Notes: a model not told the origin generated them from the letters alone. DNA of 64,000 nt from Rhizobium sp. NXC24 (GCF_002944315.1 NZ_CP024311.1:1712501-1776500), one strand, 5' to 3'; positions 29,268-39,114 are shown, counted from the stretch's first letter. Program-made: numbers and translations.

Positions 29268-29777
29268 TCAGACGGAAGCGCCGGCGTCACCGTATGCCGG
29301 CGCTTCTTTTTTATTGATCCGGCACTGATAGCAATTATTGCGCGCCGAGCGGACATGCACATAGGCGATGCCTTCGCGGCTCAGGAGTTCGCCAGCATAG
29401 GCCTCGATGTCGCCGATCGGTGTCACGGCACCGGTGCCGTAGACGATGCGGTTGTTTTCGCCATAGCCGCGCACGATGAAATCCGGACTGGTGGTCAGCA
29501 CGGGCGGCAGGACTTCCTCGGCTTCGTAACGCCGGCAAGGCACCTTATGCAGGAAAACCGGCCCGGTCTCGGCGTAGGGCTGCAGATCCGGAAACGGCCG
29601 ATAGGCGAAGACATAGAGCTCTTCGCCCGCATCGATATTTTGCAGGCAGTGGCGACAGGGATGGCCGGGACCATCCGAGATCATTGTCTCCGGCCGGTGA
29701 CTATAGGCGTCCACGCCGCCGTTCCAGAGAGCTTCGGCATCGGACGTGGGCATGGCGGCAAAAGCAATCGCAGACAT
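29268..29777 (-). CDS. DUF1203 domain protein
   Basis: The 169-residue product has PCRHCLQNIDAGEELYVFAY near residue 40, PFPDLQPYAETGPVFLH and a late VHVRSARNNCYQC. This is the pattern of DUF1203, a small cytoplasmic family without known activity; the CxxC and late cysteines suggest metal binding. The last ~14 codons overlap the ald terminator, so the C-terminus is encoded by a hairpin. The gene is on the minus strand, 71 bases after the acetyltransferase gene, and might be the end of the cysK operon. Confidence 0.85.
   Translation of the reverse strand: MSAIAFAAMPTSDAEALWNGGVDAYSHRPETMISDGPGHPCRHCLQNIDAGEELYVFAYRPFPDLQPYAETGPVFLHKVPCRRYEAEEVLPPVLTTSPDFIVRGYGENNRIVYGTGAVTPIGDIEAYAGELLSREGIAYVHVRSARNNCYQCRINKKEAPAYGDAGASV
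29275..29311 (+). terminator. terminator of ald
   Basis: GAAGCGCCGGC (29275-29285) and GCCGGCGCTTC (29296-29306) form a perfect 11-bp stem followed by a T run. It is inside the 3' end of the convergent DUF1203 gene. Confidence 0.92.
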
Positions 29778-29848
29778 GGCAAATCTCCTTTTTAGGGTTT
29801 GTCATGTGATGCGCCCCGATAGAGGGAGAAGCCACCCGATTCCTGCGG

Positions 29849-30424
29849 CTAGCTTTTCTTTGCCAGCTCCAGCAGTTCCTTGTCGCTCAGCGGCCTGACG
29901 ATGCCTTCGCCGGTTGAAACGGGGGAGAAGCCGAACATCTGGTAGAGCTGAAGCGCCCGCGGATGGTCGAGATTGTTGGTGGTCGTGGTGATGCGTTGCG
30001 GGCTCAGCGTCCACATGGCGTAGAGCGCCTGCAACAGGAACCATTTGCCGATGCCGAGCCCGAGAGCGTGCTCGATCAGGCCGAAATGGCTTAGCTCGAT
30101 CGTCTCCTCATCCTCGCGGAAATATTCGAAGAAGCCGGCCGGCGCGCCGTTGACATAGAGCACGCTGATGTCGTTGCGCTGGTCGTGCAGGACGGCCGTC
30201 AGTTCCTCGTCACGCAAGCGAAGCCGGTCGACCCAATGCCAGCGGGCACCGACCTGGCGATAGAGATAGCGGTAAAACGGCAGGGGAATGCCGGGCGAGC
30301 GCATGATTGCCGTCTGGATATTGACAGGCACGGGCAGGCTCGCCTTGGGAGGCGCGGTCATTTCCAACCGGGTGATATGGACTTTGAGAGACGATGGCGT
30401 TTTCACGGGGTCTGCGCCGCTCAA
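29849..30424 (-). CDS. GNAT family N-acetyltransferase
   Basis: The 191-residue product has the acetyl-CoA fold: PAGFFEYFREDEETIELSHF, then GLIEHALGLGIGKWFLLQAL with the pantetheine loop, then NNLDHPRALQLYQMFGFSP. The N-terminal 40 residues are a variable extension. Its ATG overlaps the sseA stop by four bases, so it is translated with the sulfurtransferase and is the fourth gene of the cysK operon. The acceptor substrate is unknown. Confidence 0.9.
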   Translation of the reverse strand: MSGADPVKTPSSLKVHITRLEMTAPPKASLPVPVNIQTAIMRSPGIPLPFYRYLYRQVGARWHWVDRLRLRDEELTAVLHDQRNDISVLYVNGAPAGFFEYFREDEETIELSHFGLIEHALGLGIGKWFLLQALYAMWTLSPQRITTTTNNLDHPRALQLYQMFGFSPVSTGEGIVRPLSDKELLELAKKS

Positions 30425-31278
30425 TCTTTACCGGTGACGATGCGCGTATCCGGCCGGCTGCCCCATTCCGACCAGGAGCCGTCATAGAGACGATTAGCGC
30501 CATGGCCGAGCGATTCCAGCGCCAGCGTGATAATGGCGGCAGTGATCCCGGAGCCGCAGGTGGTCACCACAGGCTTTTCAAGATCGATGCCGGCCTTCTC
30601 GATCGTTTCGCGCAGTTCCGGCAGGGACTTGAACTTGCCGTTCACCGCGAAGCTGCCGGACGGAAGGCTTTTTGCGCCCGGCATATGGCCGGAGCGCATG
30701 CCTTCGCGCGGCTCCGGTTCGGTGGCGGCGAAACGACCGGCACTGCGGGCATCGGCGATCTGCAGCGAGCCGCTGTCGACGATCTCGCGCATCTCTTCGA
30801 AGGGGACAACACGGGCTGCGTTGAAATTCGGCTTGAAGGTGGCCGGTGCAAATGCGGGCAGGGCGGTTTCCAGCGGCCGTCCTTCGGCCTTCCAGCCATC
30901 CAGGCCGCCGTCGAGCACGAAGACATTCGCGGCGCCCATGACGACATGAAACAGCCACCAGACCCGCGGCGATGCGAAGACGCCGGGACCATCATAGACC
31001 ACGATGCGATCGGTCTCGCTGATCCCGAGCTTGCCGACCTCGGCCGCGAAGAATTCCGGCGAAGGCACCATATGCGGCAAGTCGGTGGAGTGATCGGCGA
31101 TCTTGTCCTGATCGAAGCGGATGGCGCCGGGAATGTGGCCGCTGGCATATTCGGCATCAGCATCGCGCTTCTGCGCCGGCAGGTAGAAGGATGCGTCGAG
31201 GATACGCAGGTCCTTGGCGCCCAATTCGTTCTGCAGCCAGTCGGCGGATACGACGAAACGGCTCTTCTCCGCTGTCAT
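30421..31278 (-). CDS. sseA: 3-mercaptopyruvate sulfurtransferase
   Basis: The 285-residue product has two rhodanese domains. The second carries the catalytic loop CGSGITA with Cys241, the form typical of mercaptopyruvate sulfurtransferase rather than thiosulfate sulfurtransferase. The inactive first domain has DASFYLPAQKRDADAEY and HIPGAIRFD. It moves sulfur from mercaptopyruvate to thiols or cyanide in the cytoplasm. The gene lies 53 bases after alaX and overlaps the acetyltransferase gene; a cysteine-metabolism operon is a fair reading. Confidence 0.95.
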   Translation of the reverse strand: MTAEKSRFVVSADWLQNELGAKDLRILDASFYLPAQKRDADAEYASGHIPGAIRFDQDKIADHSTDLPHMVPSPEFFAAEVGKLGISETDRIVVYDGPGVFASPRVWWLFHVVMGAANVFVLDGGLDGWKAEGRPLETALPAFAPATFKPNFNAARVVPFEEMREIVDSGSLQIADARSAGRFAATEPEPREGMRSGHMPGAKSLPSGSFAVNGKFKSLPELRETIEKAGIDLEKPVVTTCGSGITAAIITLALESLGHGANRLYDGSWSEWGSRPDTRIVTGKD

Positions 31279-31331
31279 GATGATCTCTCCCTGATTTATA
31301 TCGGGCCTTGTTTAATCCAGGAACCGCCGGG

Positions 31332-32069
31332 TCAAACTTCGTCGGCGGGCGTGCCGAAACGGATGCGGAAGCGGCGGTTCTCCTTGCCCTTCTTCTCGAT
31401 CTTGGCGATGTAGATTGCCCCGACTTCCTGCGTTTCCGACACATGTGTGCCGCCGCAGGGCTGGCTGTCAATGGCGGAGTTTTCGCCGATGCAGACAAGG
31501 CTGACGCGGCCGAGTCCGATCGGCGGACGCACGTTCTTCGATTTGACGATACCCGGATTGGCTGCAAGCTCCTCATCCGTAATCCACTGGACGAAAACGG
31601 GATGGTTCTCATTGACGAGCGCCATCATTTTCGCCGTCACCTCGTCCTTGTCGATCGTCTCGCCCATGTCGAAATCGACGCGGCTTTCATCCTCGCCGAC
31701 CGCCGCACCCGTGATCGGATATTGGCAGACGACCGAGAGCAGATGACAGGCCGTGTGCATGCGCATCAGCCTATAGCGGCGCGGCCAGTCGACATGCAGC
31801 ACCAGTTTTTCACCGACGGCAGGCTTTGCTTCTGCCTCAAGCGGCACATGGACGATGATGTCCTTCGTCGCTCCATGCTTCGTCTGGCCGAGCGTGATTT
31901 TCGAACCATCCGCGCGCTCGAAGAAACCGGTATCCCCCGGCTGCCCGCCGGAGGTCGCGTAGAAGCAGGTTTGATTGAGCTCGATGCCCCCATCCTCGTG
32001 AATTGCGGTTACGACAGCCTCGGCGGTCGAGAGATAGAAATCGTCACGATAAAGGGCATTCACCGACAT
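31332..32069 (-). CDS. alaX: alanyl-tRNA editing protein AlaX
   Basis: The 245-residue freestanding editing domain hydrolyses mischarged Ser- or Gly-tRNA(Ala). The zinc ligands are visible in HTACHLL (HxxxH near residue 105) and in SQPCGGTHV (CxxxH near residue 213). The N-terminal ATSGGQPGDTG loop matches the AlaRS editing fold. It starts only four bases after cysK ends, so it is in the same operon; its link with cysteine and sulfur genes is conserved by position but not obvious in function. Confidence 0.95.
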   Translation of the reverse strand: MSVNALYRDDFYLSTAEAVVTAIHEDGGIELNQTCFYATSGGQPGDTGFFERADGSKITLGQTKHGATKDIIVHVPLEAEAKPAVGEKLVLHVDWPRRYRLMRMHTACHLLSVVCQYPITGAAVGEDESRVDFDMGETIDKDEVTAKMMALVNENHPVFVQWITDEELAANPGIVKSKNVRPPIGLGRVSLVCIGENSAIDSQPCGGTHVSETQEVGAIYIAKIEKKGKENRRFRIRFGTPADEV

Positions 32070-32073
32070 AAGA

Positions 32074-33114
32074 TCACGCGAGGTTTTCGTAAGGAATAGG
32101 AATATCGGAATTCGTCGTCAGATATGCCGGCAGCGGCAGACCCTTCGAATTCAGGAAATCCGGATTGAAAAGCTTGGATTGATAGCGGTTGCCATAGTCG
32201 GCGAGGATGGTCACGATCGTATGGCCGGGGCCGAGATCCCTAGCAAGGCGTACGGCGCCGGCAATGTTGATGGCCGTCGAGCCGCCGAGGCAGAGACCTT
32301 CGTGTTCGACCAGATCGAAGACATAGGGCAGGGCTTCGGCATCACTGATCTGATAGGCGAAATCGGGCGTAAAACCTTCCAGATTTGCCGTCACGCGGCC
32401 CTGGCCGATACCTTCGGTGATCGAAGAGCCAGAGGATTTCAGTTCGCCGTTCTTGTAGAATTCGTAAAGTGCCGCCCCTTCCGGATCAGCGATGCCGATC
32501 TTGATGTCCTTGTTGAAGGCATGCAGGCCCATGGCGACACCCGCCAGCGTGCCTCCGGAACCAACGGAGCAGATAAAACCGTCGATCTTGCCGTTGGTAT
32601 CGGCCCAGATTTCCTTGGCGGTGGTTTCAATATGCGCCTGACGGTTGGCGACGTTGTCGAACTGGTTGGCCCAGATCGCTCCGTTCGGATCGGTCTTTGC
32701 CAACTCCGCAGCAAGCCGGCCGGAAACCTTCACGTAGTTGTTGGGATTTTTGTAGGGGACGGCCGGCACTTCCACGAGCTCGGCGCCGAGCAGCCTCAGG
32801 GCATCCTTCTTTTCCTGGCTCTGCGTTTCGGGAATGACGATGACGGTGCGGTAGCCGAGCGCTTTGGCGACCACCGTCAGGCCGATGCCGGTATTGCCCG
32901 CAGTCCCCTCGACGATGACGCCGCCGGGCTTCAGCAGGCCTTTCTTTTCGGCATCGCGGATGATGTAGAGCGCGGCGCGATCCTTGACCGACTGGCCGGG
33001 GTTCAGGAACTCCGCCTTGCCGAGGATGGTCGAGCCCGTCGCCTCGGAGGCACCCTTGAGTTTGATCAGTGGCGTGTTGCCGATCGCTTCTAGGACGGAG
33101 GGATGGACGGTCAT
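32074..33114 (-). CDS. cysK: cysteine synthase (O-acetylserine sulfhydrylase)
   Basis: The 346-residue PLP enzyme makes cysteine from O-acetylserine and sulfide. The PLP lysine is in NPGQSVKDRAA (K44), the substrate loop is EGTAGNTGIG and the PLP-phosphate loop is GSGGTLAG. It is about 20 residues longer than E. coli CysK because of a C-terminal extension. It is the first gene of the minus-strand run cysK-alaX-sseA-acetyltransferase; its promoter should lie in the 295-base gap before the SDR gene at 33410. Confidence 0.95.
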   Translation of the reverse strand: MTVHPSVLEAIGNTPLIKLKGASEATGSTILGKAEFLNPGQSVKDRAALYIIRDAEKKGLLKPGGVIVEGTAGNTGIGLTVVAKALGYRTVIVIPETQSQEKKDALRLLGAELVEVPAVPYKNPNNYVKVSGRLAAELAKTDPNGAIWANQFDNVANRQAHIETTAKEIWADTNGKIDGFICSVGSGGTLAGVAMGLHAFNKDIKIGIADPEGAALYEFYKNGELKSSGSSITEGIGQGRVTANLEGFTPDFAYQISDAEALPYVFDLVEHEGLCLGGSTAINIAGAVRLARDLGPGHTIVTILADYGNRYQSKLFNPDFLNSKGLPLPAYLTTNSDIPIPYENLA

Positions 33115-33409
33115 GGAATCTCTGCCTTCTGTTCAGGACTACTGTAAGAACGGTCTTTTCCCTTCACAAGGCGGCATAGGCAAGAAATTCTGTTCCTTGC
33201 TGCTTGTTCAAGCCGCAAAATTCGACTTGGCAGCATTCGTTTGCCTAAGTCTTTCATGGGGTGCCTAGTCTCCAATTGGTGACATTGTTTTCCGCGCGGA
33301 GCCGCTAAACCGGCCGAAAGCGGCCACAATGATACGCTATTGCTAAAATGCCACGGTCGGTCGCGGCTAAGCGTTTGATGTAGACGACCGCCAGCCAAGG
33401 AGAAGAACC

Positions 33410-34240
33410 ATGAGCCCGTTCATCGCACGTCCTGAACATGGAGTCGTCTGGATCACCGGCGCCAGTTCCGGCGTCGGCCGCGCTCTCGCGCTGAAACTGG
33501 CGGAAGAAGGATACAAGGTGGCCGTTACGGCGCGCAGCCACGAAAAACTCTTGGCTCTACAGGCCGAGGCAGGCGCTCTTGCCGGCAGCATCGTGGTGCT
33601 GGACGGCGACGTGACCGATGCCGAGGATATGGAGCACACGGTTGCTGCAATCGAATATCAACACGGCCCCGTCGCCTTGGCGGTTCTGAACGCCGGCATC
33701 TATTTGCCGGCGCGAGGCGAAGATCTCAATCATGAGGTGTTCGAGCGCAGTTTTGCCGTCAATCTCCATGGCGTCGTCAACTGCCTCGTGCCGGCGGTCC
33801 GGCATATGCGCGCCCGGGGATATGGCCAGGTTGCCTTCGTGTCGTCCGTTGCTGGCTATGGCGGCCTGCCTGGTGGCGCCGCATATGGCGCGAGCAAGGC
33901 TGCCCTTATCAACATGGCCGAAAGCCTGAACTTCGAGCTCGAGCGCATGGGAATTCACATCCAGCTCGTCACCCCCGGTTATGTCGATACGCCAATGACT
34001 GCGCAAAACAAATTCGAGATGCCGGATATGGTGTCGGCACAGCAGGCGGCTGACGCGATATCAGCCGGATTGAAATCATCGGCTTTCGAGATCAGCTTCC
34101 CGAAGCGCCTGGTCTTCCGGGCAAAGCTTTTGAAGTTTTTGCCCTACAGCCTCTATTTCCGCGTTCTCAGATATTTTCTCGGAAGCGGCCGCAACGGCCG
34201 GTCGATGGGGACGCGTGCGACTCCGTACCCTGCCGAATAA
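33410..34240 (+). CDS. short-chain dehydrogenase/reductase
   Basis: The 276-residue SDR has WITGASSGVGRALAL as cofactor loop, LNAGIY, catalytic Ser in VSSVAGYGG and the YGASK pair. The C-terminal ~35 residues (AKLLKFLPYSLYFRVLRYFLG) are hydrophobic and basic and could touch the membrane, as in SDRs acting on lipids. AAGGAGAAG is upstream of the ATG. It is convergent with the photolyase gene, with only four bases between the stops. Confidence 0.9.
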   Translation: MSPFIARPEHGVVWITGASSGVGRALALKLAEEGYKVAVTARSHEKLLALQAEAGALAGSIVVLDGDVTDAEDMEHTVAAIEYQHGPVALAVLNAGIYLPARGEDLNHEVFERSFAVNLHGVVNCLVPAVRHMRARGYGQVAFVSSVAGYGGLPGGAAYGASKAALINMAESLNFELERMGIHIQLVTPGYVDTPMTAQNKFEMPDMVSAQQAADAISAGLKSSAFEISFPKRLVFRAKLLKFLPYSLYFRVLRYFLGSGRNGRSMGTRATPYPAE

Positions 34241-34244
34241 GGTC

Positions 34245-35702
34245 TTATCCATCATTTTTCAGCGATGCGTGCGCGTCGAGCGCGCGTTGCCGCGCGGCGG
34301 CATGATCGACGATCGGGAGAGGATAGTCCTTGCCGAGTTGTATGCCTGCACGTTTTAGCACGTCGGCCGGCGCTTCGAATGGGCGATGGGTATATTGGCT
34401 GTCGAGATCGGCCAGCTCGGGTACGAACGCCCTGATATAGCCGCCATCCGGATCGAATTTCTCGCCCTGTAACACCGGGTTGAAGATGCGGAAGAAAGGT
34501 GAGGCATCGGCGCCGGAGCCCGCGACCCATTGCCAGTTCGCAGCATTGGCCGCTGGATCGGCGTCGACGAGCGTATCGCGAAACCAGGCTTCGCCCTCCC
34601 GCCAGTCGATCAACAGATCCTTGATCAGGAACGAGGCCGTGATCATGCGGACGCGATTGTGCATCCAGCCGTGACGCCAAAGCTGCCGCATACCGGCATC
34701 GACGATCGGATATCCTGTTTGGCCGCGACGCCAGCTATCGAAAAGCTTGACATCCGCATGCCAGGGAAAATCGTCGTAACGCTCGTTCCAGTTGACTGAG
34801 TTCAGCTTCGGAAAGTGGAAGAGCTGGTGATAGCAGAATTCTCGCCAGACAAGCTCCTTTCGAAAGCGAACGATGTCGTCCGTGCGCACCTTACCGGCCA
34901 GCGCTCGCGTCGCATGCCAAATGCGGGCAGGCGAGATTTCTCCGAGTGCCAGATGTGGCGAAAGCAGGGAAGTTGCCGGCTTGTCCGGGAAATCGCGATC
35001 GACCGCGTAGCCGTCGAGCGCGGTCTCCACGAAATTCTCCAGCTTCTCATGCGCGGCAGCTTCGCCCGGTGTCCATATGTCGGGAAAATCCGACGCCCAG
35101 TTCGGCTTGCTGGGAAGTAGCGACCAGGAGTCGAGCGAATTCGAATGAGGCCAATGGCCGGGAGCCGGGAGCTGTTCGGGAGCCACGATAGGAAACGGCT
35201 GCTCGCCGGACTGCTCCAGTGCGCGCCAGAACGGCGTATAGCTCTTGTAGTGATTGCCGGTGCCCGAGCGCAGGCGCGTTGGCTCATGGAGCAACTGGCC
35301 CGCAAAACTATTGGCCTCGATGCCGTTGTCTCGCAGCGCCCGTTTAACTTGCGTGTCGACCGCTATGCCGGCGGGATCATACCGCCGGTTCCAGACGACG
35401 GCTTCAGCCCCGGTCTCCGCAAGAAGTTTTTCAAGTACTGTCTGCGCATCGCCTTGTCGGAGGATGAGCTTGCTGCCAAGGGCATGCAGAGCTTTCTGTA
35501 GTGCGACCAGCGAATGATGCAGCCACCACTCCTGCGCTGCGCCCAGCGGCCCGCTAGCCTTTTCTCCGCGCTCACGAATGTAGACCGGAATGACCGGACG
35601 GTCGGATGTTGCGGCGGCTTGCAGGGCGTGATTGTCGTCGAGGCGGAGATCCTTGCGAAACCACAGCAGCACGGGATTGGGCTCATTTTTCGTGGTCGTC
35701 AT
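34245..35702 (-). CDS. phrB: deoxyribodipyrimidine photo-lyase
   Basis: The 485-residue flavoprotein splits UV-induced pyrimidine dimers with blue light. The N-terminal antenna domain begins at VLLWFRKDLRLDDNHAL; the FAD domain has HLALGEISPARIWHA, FRKELVWREFCYH, the GYPIVDAGMRQLWRHGWMHN segment and WVAGSGADASPFFRIFNP. These mark a class I CPD photolyase. The start MTTTKNEPNPV is set at 35702; upstream in-frame codons are not family-like. It is a single gene. Confidence 0.95.
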   Translation of the reverse strand: MTTTKNEPNPVLLWFRKDLRLDDNHALQAAATSDRPVIPVYIRERGEKASGPLGAAQEWWLHHSLVALQKALHALGSKLILRQGDAQTVLEKLLAETGAEAVVWNRRYDPAGIAVDTQVKRALRDNGIEANSFAGQLLHEPTRLRSGTGNHYKSYTPFWRALEQSGEQPFPIVAPEQLPAPGHWPHSNSLDSWSLLPSKPNWASDFPDIWTPGEAAAHEKLENFVETALDGYAVDRDFPDKPATSLLSPHLALGEISPARIWHATRALAGKVRTDDIVRFRKELVWREFCYHQLFHFPKLNSVNWNERYDDFPWHADVKLFDSWRRGQTGYPIVDAGMRQLWRHGWMHNRVRMITASFLIKDLLIDWREGEAWFRDTLVDADPAANAANWQWVAGSGADASPFFRIFNPVLQGEKFDPDGGYIRAFVPELADLDSQYTHRPFEAPADVLKRAGIQLGKDYPLPIVDHAAARQRALDAHASLKNDG

Positions 35703-35950
35703 CGTCCTTGCCTTTGACCAGGCTTCCTCTTCCTTACATGCTTCTTCGCTGCCGGAACCAATATACGAAGCCGTCAGCACAATAGTTCCGCCACCCGCAC
35801 ATTTCATGGTGAATAGCGCACATAACTCTTGTGAGGGAATCTCGATGCCGCCTGTGATATAACGGGGCCCTTGTCACCTTTTTGTAATGCAAGTTCGCTA
35901 GCAGTCCAGCGAACTTAAGGCCCCAGAATTGACAGGCAGGAAAGCGCAAG

Positions 35951-37063
35951 ATGGCAGAGATCCGGATCGAGCAAGTTCGCAAGGCCTATGGACGCAATCA
36001 GGTCGTGCATGGCGTCGATCTGAACTTCCGCTCCGGCGAATTCGTCGTCATTCTCGGCCCTTCCGGCTGCGGCAAATCCACCCTGCTGCGCATGATCGCC
36101 GGCCTTGAGGATATCACCTCGGGCGAAATCATCATCGACGGCAAGGTCGTCAATCAGCTCGAGCCCCGCGAGCGCGGCTGCGCCATGGTCTTCCAGAACT
36201 ACGCGCTTTATCCGCACATGGATGTCGCCGCCAACATGGGCTACGCGCTCAAGGTGGCCGGTGTACCGCGCGAGGAACGTGACCGTCGCATCAAGGAAAC
36301 GGCCCGCATCGTCGGTCTCGAAGATTTCCTCGCCCGCAAACCATCAGAGCTTTCAGGCGGCCAGCGCCAGCGCGTCGCCATGGGCCGCGCCATCATCCGC
36401 GAACCGAAAGTCTTCCTCTTCGACGAACCGCTCTCCAATCTCGATGCCAAGCTGCGCGTGCAGATGCGTGTCGAAATTCGCCGCCTGCACAAGCGCCTGG
36501 CGGCCACCTCGGTTTTCGTCACCCACGATCAGGTTGAGGCCATGACGCTCGCTGACAAGCTGGTGGTCATGTACAAGGGCAATGTCGAGCAGGTCGGCAC
36601 GCCGCTCGAGGTCTACAATACGCCGCGCACCCGTTTCGTCGGTTCCTTCATCGGTTCGCCGGCAATGAATTTCCTTGAGGGCTCCTTCGCGGCAAATGGC
36701 GAGCAATTTATCTTTGATGGCCTGCCGATCGCTGTCGACGCCAATATAGGCAAGCGTCATGCCGGCCAGCCGGTCACGCTCGGCATCCGCCCGGAACATG
36801 CGCGTCTCGTGCCGGCCGGCACGCCGGGTGCCGTTCCCGCCACGGTGGATTTCGTCGAAGAACTCGGCGCCGGCCGCGTCATCCATTGCGACATCAACGG
36901 CTCCAACTTCGCCGTTGCCGTTGCGGACCATACCACGGGACAGACGGGCGACAGCGTCGGCCTGGAGCTTCCTCAGCAGCATACGCATCTCTTCGCCCAG
37001 GACACCGGCCTGCGGCTCGATACCATTGCCTCCGTCACACCCCTCAAGGTTGCCGCAAACTAA
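35951..37063 (+). CDS. ugpC: sn-glycerol-3-phosphate importer ATPase
   Basis: The 370-residue ATPase of the CUT1 (MalK-like) group powers uptake of glycerol-3-phosphate through UgpAE. Walker A is GPSGCGKST (residues ~36-44), the signature [15 protein letters not shown], Walker [15 protein letters not shown], and a C-terminal TOBE regulatory domain contains [12 protein letters not shown]. The 3' end faces ugpE: it is convergent to ugpBAE rather than the last gene of the same operon. It has its own strong terminator, so expression is separate from the permease genes. Confidence 0.92.
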   Translation: MAEIRIEQVRKAYGRNQVVHGVDLNFRSGEFVVILGPSGCGKSTLLRMIAGLEDITSGEIIIDGKVVNQLEPRERGCAMVFQNYALYPHMDVAANMGYALKVAGVPREERDRRIKETARIVGLEDFLARKPSELSGGQRQRVAMGRAIIREPKVFLFDEPLSNLDAKLRVQMRVEIRRLHKRLAATSVFVTHDQVEAMTLADKLVVMYKGNVEQVGTPLEVYNTPRTRFVGSFIGSPAMNFLEGSFAANGEQFIFDGLPIAVDANIGKRHAGQPVTLGIRPEHARLVPAGTPGAVPATVDFVEELGAGRVIHCDINGSNFAVAVADHTTGQTGDSVGLELPQQHTHLFAQDTGLRLDTIASVTPLKVAAN

Positions 37064-37091
37064 TTTTCAGACATCAATTTTCAGCAAGAGT

Positions 37092-37124
37092 GCCCGGAAA
37101 TCCCTACCGATTTCCGGGCTTTTT
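37092..37124 (+). terminator. terminator of ugpC
   Basis: GCCCGGAAATC pairs perfectly with GATTTCCGGGC around the loop CCTACC, followed by five T residues, 28 bases after the ugpC stop. Confidence 0.95.
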
Positions 37125-37307
37125 ATTGCCTGGGCCAAAGGCAGTTGCTGTGGCCCGAAGCTGGCTCTGTCCTGATCGGCGGGAGCACATTCCATCGACG
37201 TCGCAATATCGCGACGACGTCCGGTTCTGTCACGCGCCACTATCGCCGCAATGATCCGGCCTCGAAAGTCTGCCGCATTCCCCGGGGAAGCGCGGCAGGC
37301 AATCCAA

Positions 37308-38222
37308 TCACTTCTCGGTGGCGATCACTCCGCGAACGACCCAGCGCTGCATCAGCACGACGACGGCGAGAGGCGGCACCATGACGATCAGCGTGCCGGC
37401 CATGGCGATGTGCCACTCGGGAAGACCGCCTACGTTCGGGATGAGCTGCTTGAGCTCGGTCACGGCGGTTGCATGCGACGGATCCGTGGTGACGAGCAGC
37501 GGCCACAGGTATTGGTTCCAGGCCCAGAGGAACATGATGGTGCCGAGCGCGGCCATGTTGGTGCGCGACAGCGGCAGCAGGATGTCGATGAAGAAGCGCA
37601 GCGATCCGGCGCCGTCCATGCGCGCGGCCTCGGTCAGCTCATCGGGTATCGTCAGGAAGAACTGACGGTAGAGGAAAGTACCGGTCGCCGTCGCGACCAG
37701 CGGCAGGATCAAGCCGGGGTAGGAATTGAGCAGCCCCAGATCCAGCGAGACCTGAATGCCAGAAATCCTTTCGATGAGCCAGGTGATGCCGGTAACGTCG
37801 AGGATCGCCTGGTAGGGCGACAATACGTTGGCGGCGACCGCATAGGTCGGTACGATACGCACTTCGAGCGGCAGCATCAGCGTGACGAAAATCAGCCAGA
37901 AGATGAAGCCGCGGCCAGGATACCGGAAATAGACAAGCGAAAAAGCTGTCAGCGCCGAAACGATCACCTTGCCCGCCGCGACGCCGCCCGCGAAGATCAG
38001 GCTGTTCAGCAGCTTGGGGCCGAGATTGGCCGTGGTCCACGCCGTCTTGATATTGATCCAGAAATCGGTGCCGGGGACCAACGACATCGGCACCTGGTTA
38101 ACCTCGGAAAGGTTGTGAGATGCGGCAATCGCGACGATGGCCAGCGGTCCTACCGCCACTATGAAGCCGAGGAACAGGATCACATGGGTGAAGAAATTGA
38201 GAATTGGGGTGCGCTCGACCAT
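37308..38222 (-). CDS. ugpE: sn-glycerol-3-phosphate importer permease UgpE
   Basis: The 304-residue inner-membrane protein has six predicted helices and the EAA loop ELTEAARMDGAGSLRFF near residue 210, which contacts the ATPase. It matches the MalG-like permeases of CUT1 importers. It starts seven bases after ugpA ends and is the last gene of the minus-strand ugpBAE operon. Confidence 0.93.
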   Translation of the reverse strand: MVERTPILNFFTHVILFLGFIVAVGPLAIVAIAASHNLSEVNQVPMSLVPGTDFWINIKTAWTTANLGPKLLNSLIFAGGVAAGKVIVSALTAFSLVYFRYPGRGFIFWLIFVTLMLPLEVRIVPTYAVAANVLSPYQAILDVTGITWLIERISGIQVSLDLGLLNSYPGLILPLVATATGTFLYRQFFLTIPDELTEAARMDGAGSLRFFIDILLPLSRTNMAALGTIMFLWAWNQYLWPLLVTTDPSHATAVTELKQLIPNVGGLPEWHIAMAGTLIVMVPPLAVVVLMQRWVVRGVIATEK

Positions 38223-38229
38223 GTCAGCC

Positions 38230-39114
38230 TCAACGGTAATGCACGCGCCGCTCGATGAAGCGGAATTGGAAGATGGTGAGCACGATGATCAGCAGCATCA
38301 GGATGATGCTCTGCGCCGCCGCGCCGGAATAGTCGAGACCTCTGAAGCCGTCGAAGACGATTTTGTAGACCATGAGGTTCGTGGAATTGTGCGGGCCGCC
38401 GGATGTCATGATGTCGACGATGCCGTAGGAGTCCTGGAAACTTTCGGTGATGTTGATCACCAGCAGGAAGAAGATCGTCGGCGTGATCATGGGGAACTGA
38501 ATGTCCCAGAAGCGCCGGATCACGCCCGAGCCGTCCATTGCCGCTGCTTCGATCAATGAGCGCGGAATGGCCTGGAAGGCGGCAAGGAAGAAGATGAAGC
38601 TGTAGCCGGTATATTTCCACGAGAAGGCGGCAATGATGGAGGCCATGGCGGCAGTGCCGTCGAGGCCCGGGTCCCAAAAGCCCGGCCAATAATGGTTGAC
38701 AACGGACATGAAGCCGGCTTCGGGCGCCAAGATGAAGCGAAAGGCCATCGCCGAAGCGGGAGCCGCGATGCCATAGGGCCAGATAAGTACGACGCGGTAG
38801 AATTTCGAACCTTTGAGCTGCCGGTCCGTGAGAGCGGCCAGTATCAGCGCGACCCCCATGGAAATGCTGGTGCTGATCGCCGCGAAGATGATGCTGATCG
38901 TCACCGAATTCCAGTAATCGGCATTGGCGAGAATGGATTTGAAGTTGTCGAGTCCGACCCAGATATTGCCGCCGCCCCAGGGTTGCTGCAGCGTCAGCGA
39001 CCAGAAGATCGCCTGGCCGGCGGGCCAATAGAAGAAGGTGAAGATGAGGAGGAGTTGCGGCACTGCGAACAGGATGCCGACGCTCCACTTGCTGAAAGTC
39101 GTACGCTTTTCCAT
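38230..39114 (-). CDS. ugpA: sn-glycerol-3-phosphate importer permease UgpA
   Basis: The 294-residue permease has six helices and the EAA loop SLIEAAAMDGSGVIRRF near residue 200. The N-terminal segment VPQLLLIFTFFYWPAGQAIF is typical of UgpA. It follows ugpB after 197 bases that hold a strong hairpin, and precedes ugpE by seven bases. With UgpE it forms the membrane channel. Confidence 0.93.
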   Translation of the reverse strand: MEKRTTFSKWSVGILFAVPQLLLIFTFFYWPAGQAIFWSLTLQQPWGGGNIWVGLDNFKSILANADYWNSVTISIIFAAISTSISMGVALILAALTDRQLKGSKFYRVVLIWPYGIAAPASAMAFRFILAPEAGFMSVVNHYWPGFWDPGLDGTAAMASIIAAFSWKYTGYSFIFFLAAFQAIPRSLIEAAAMDGSGVIRRFWDIQFPMITPTIFFLLVINITESFQDSYGIVDIMTSGGPHNSTNLMVYKIVFDGFRGLDYSGAAAQSIILMLLIIVLTIFQFRFIERRVHYR

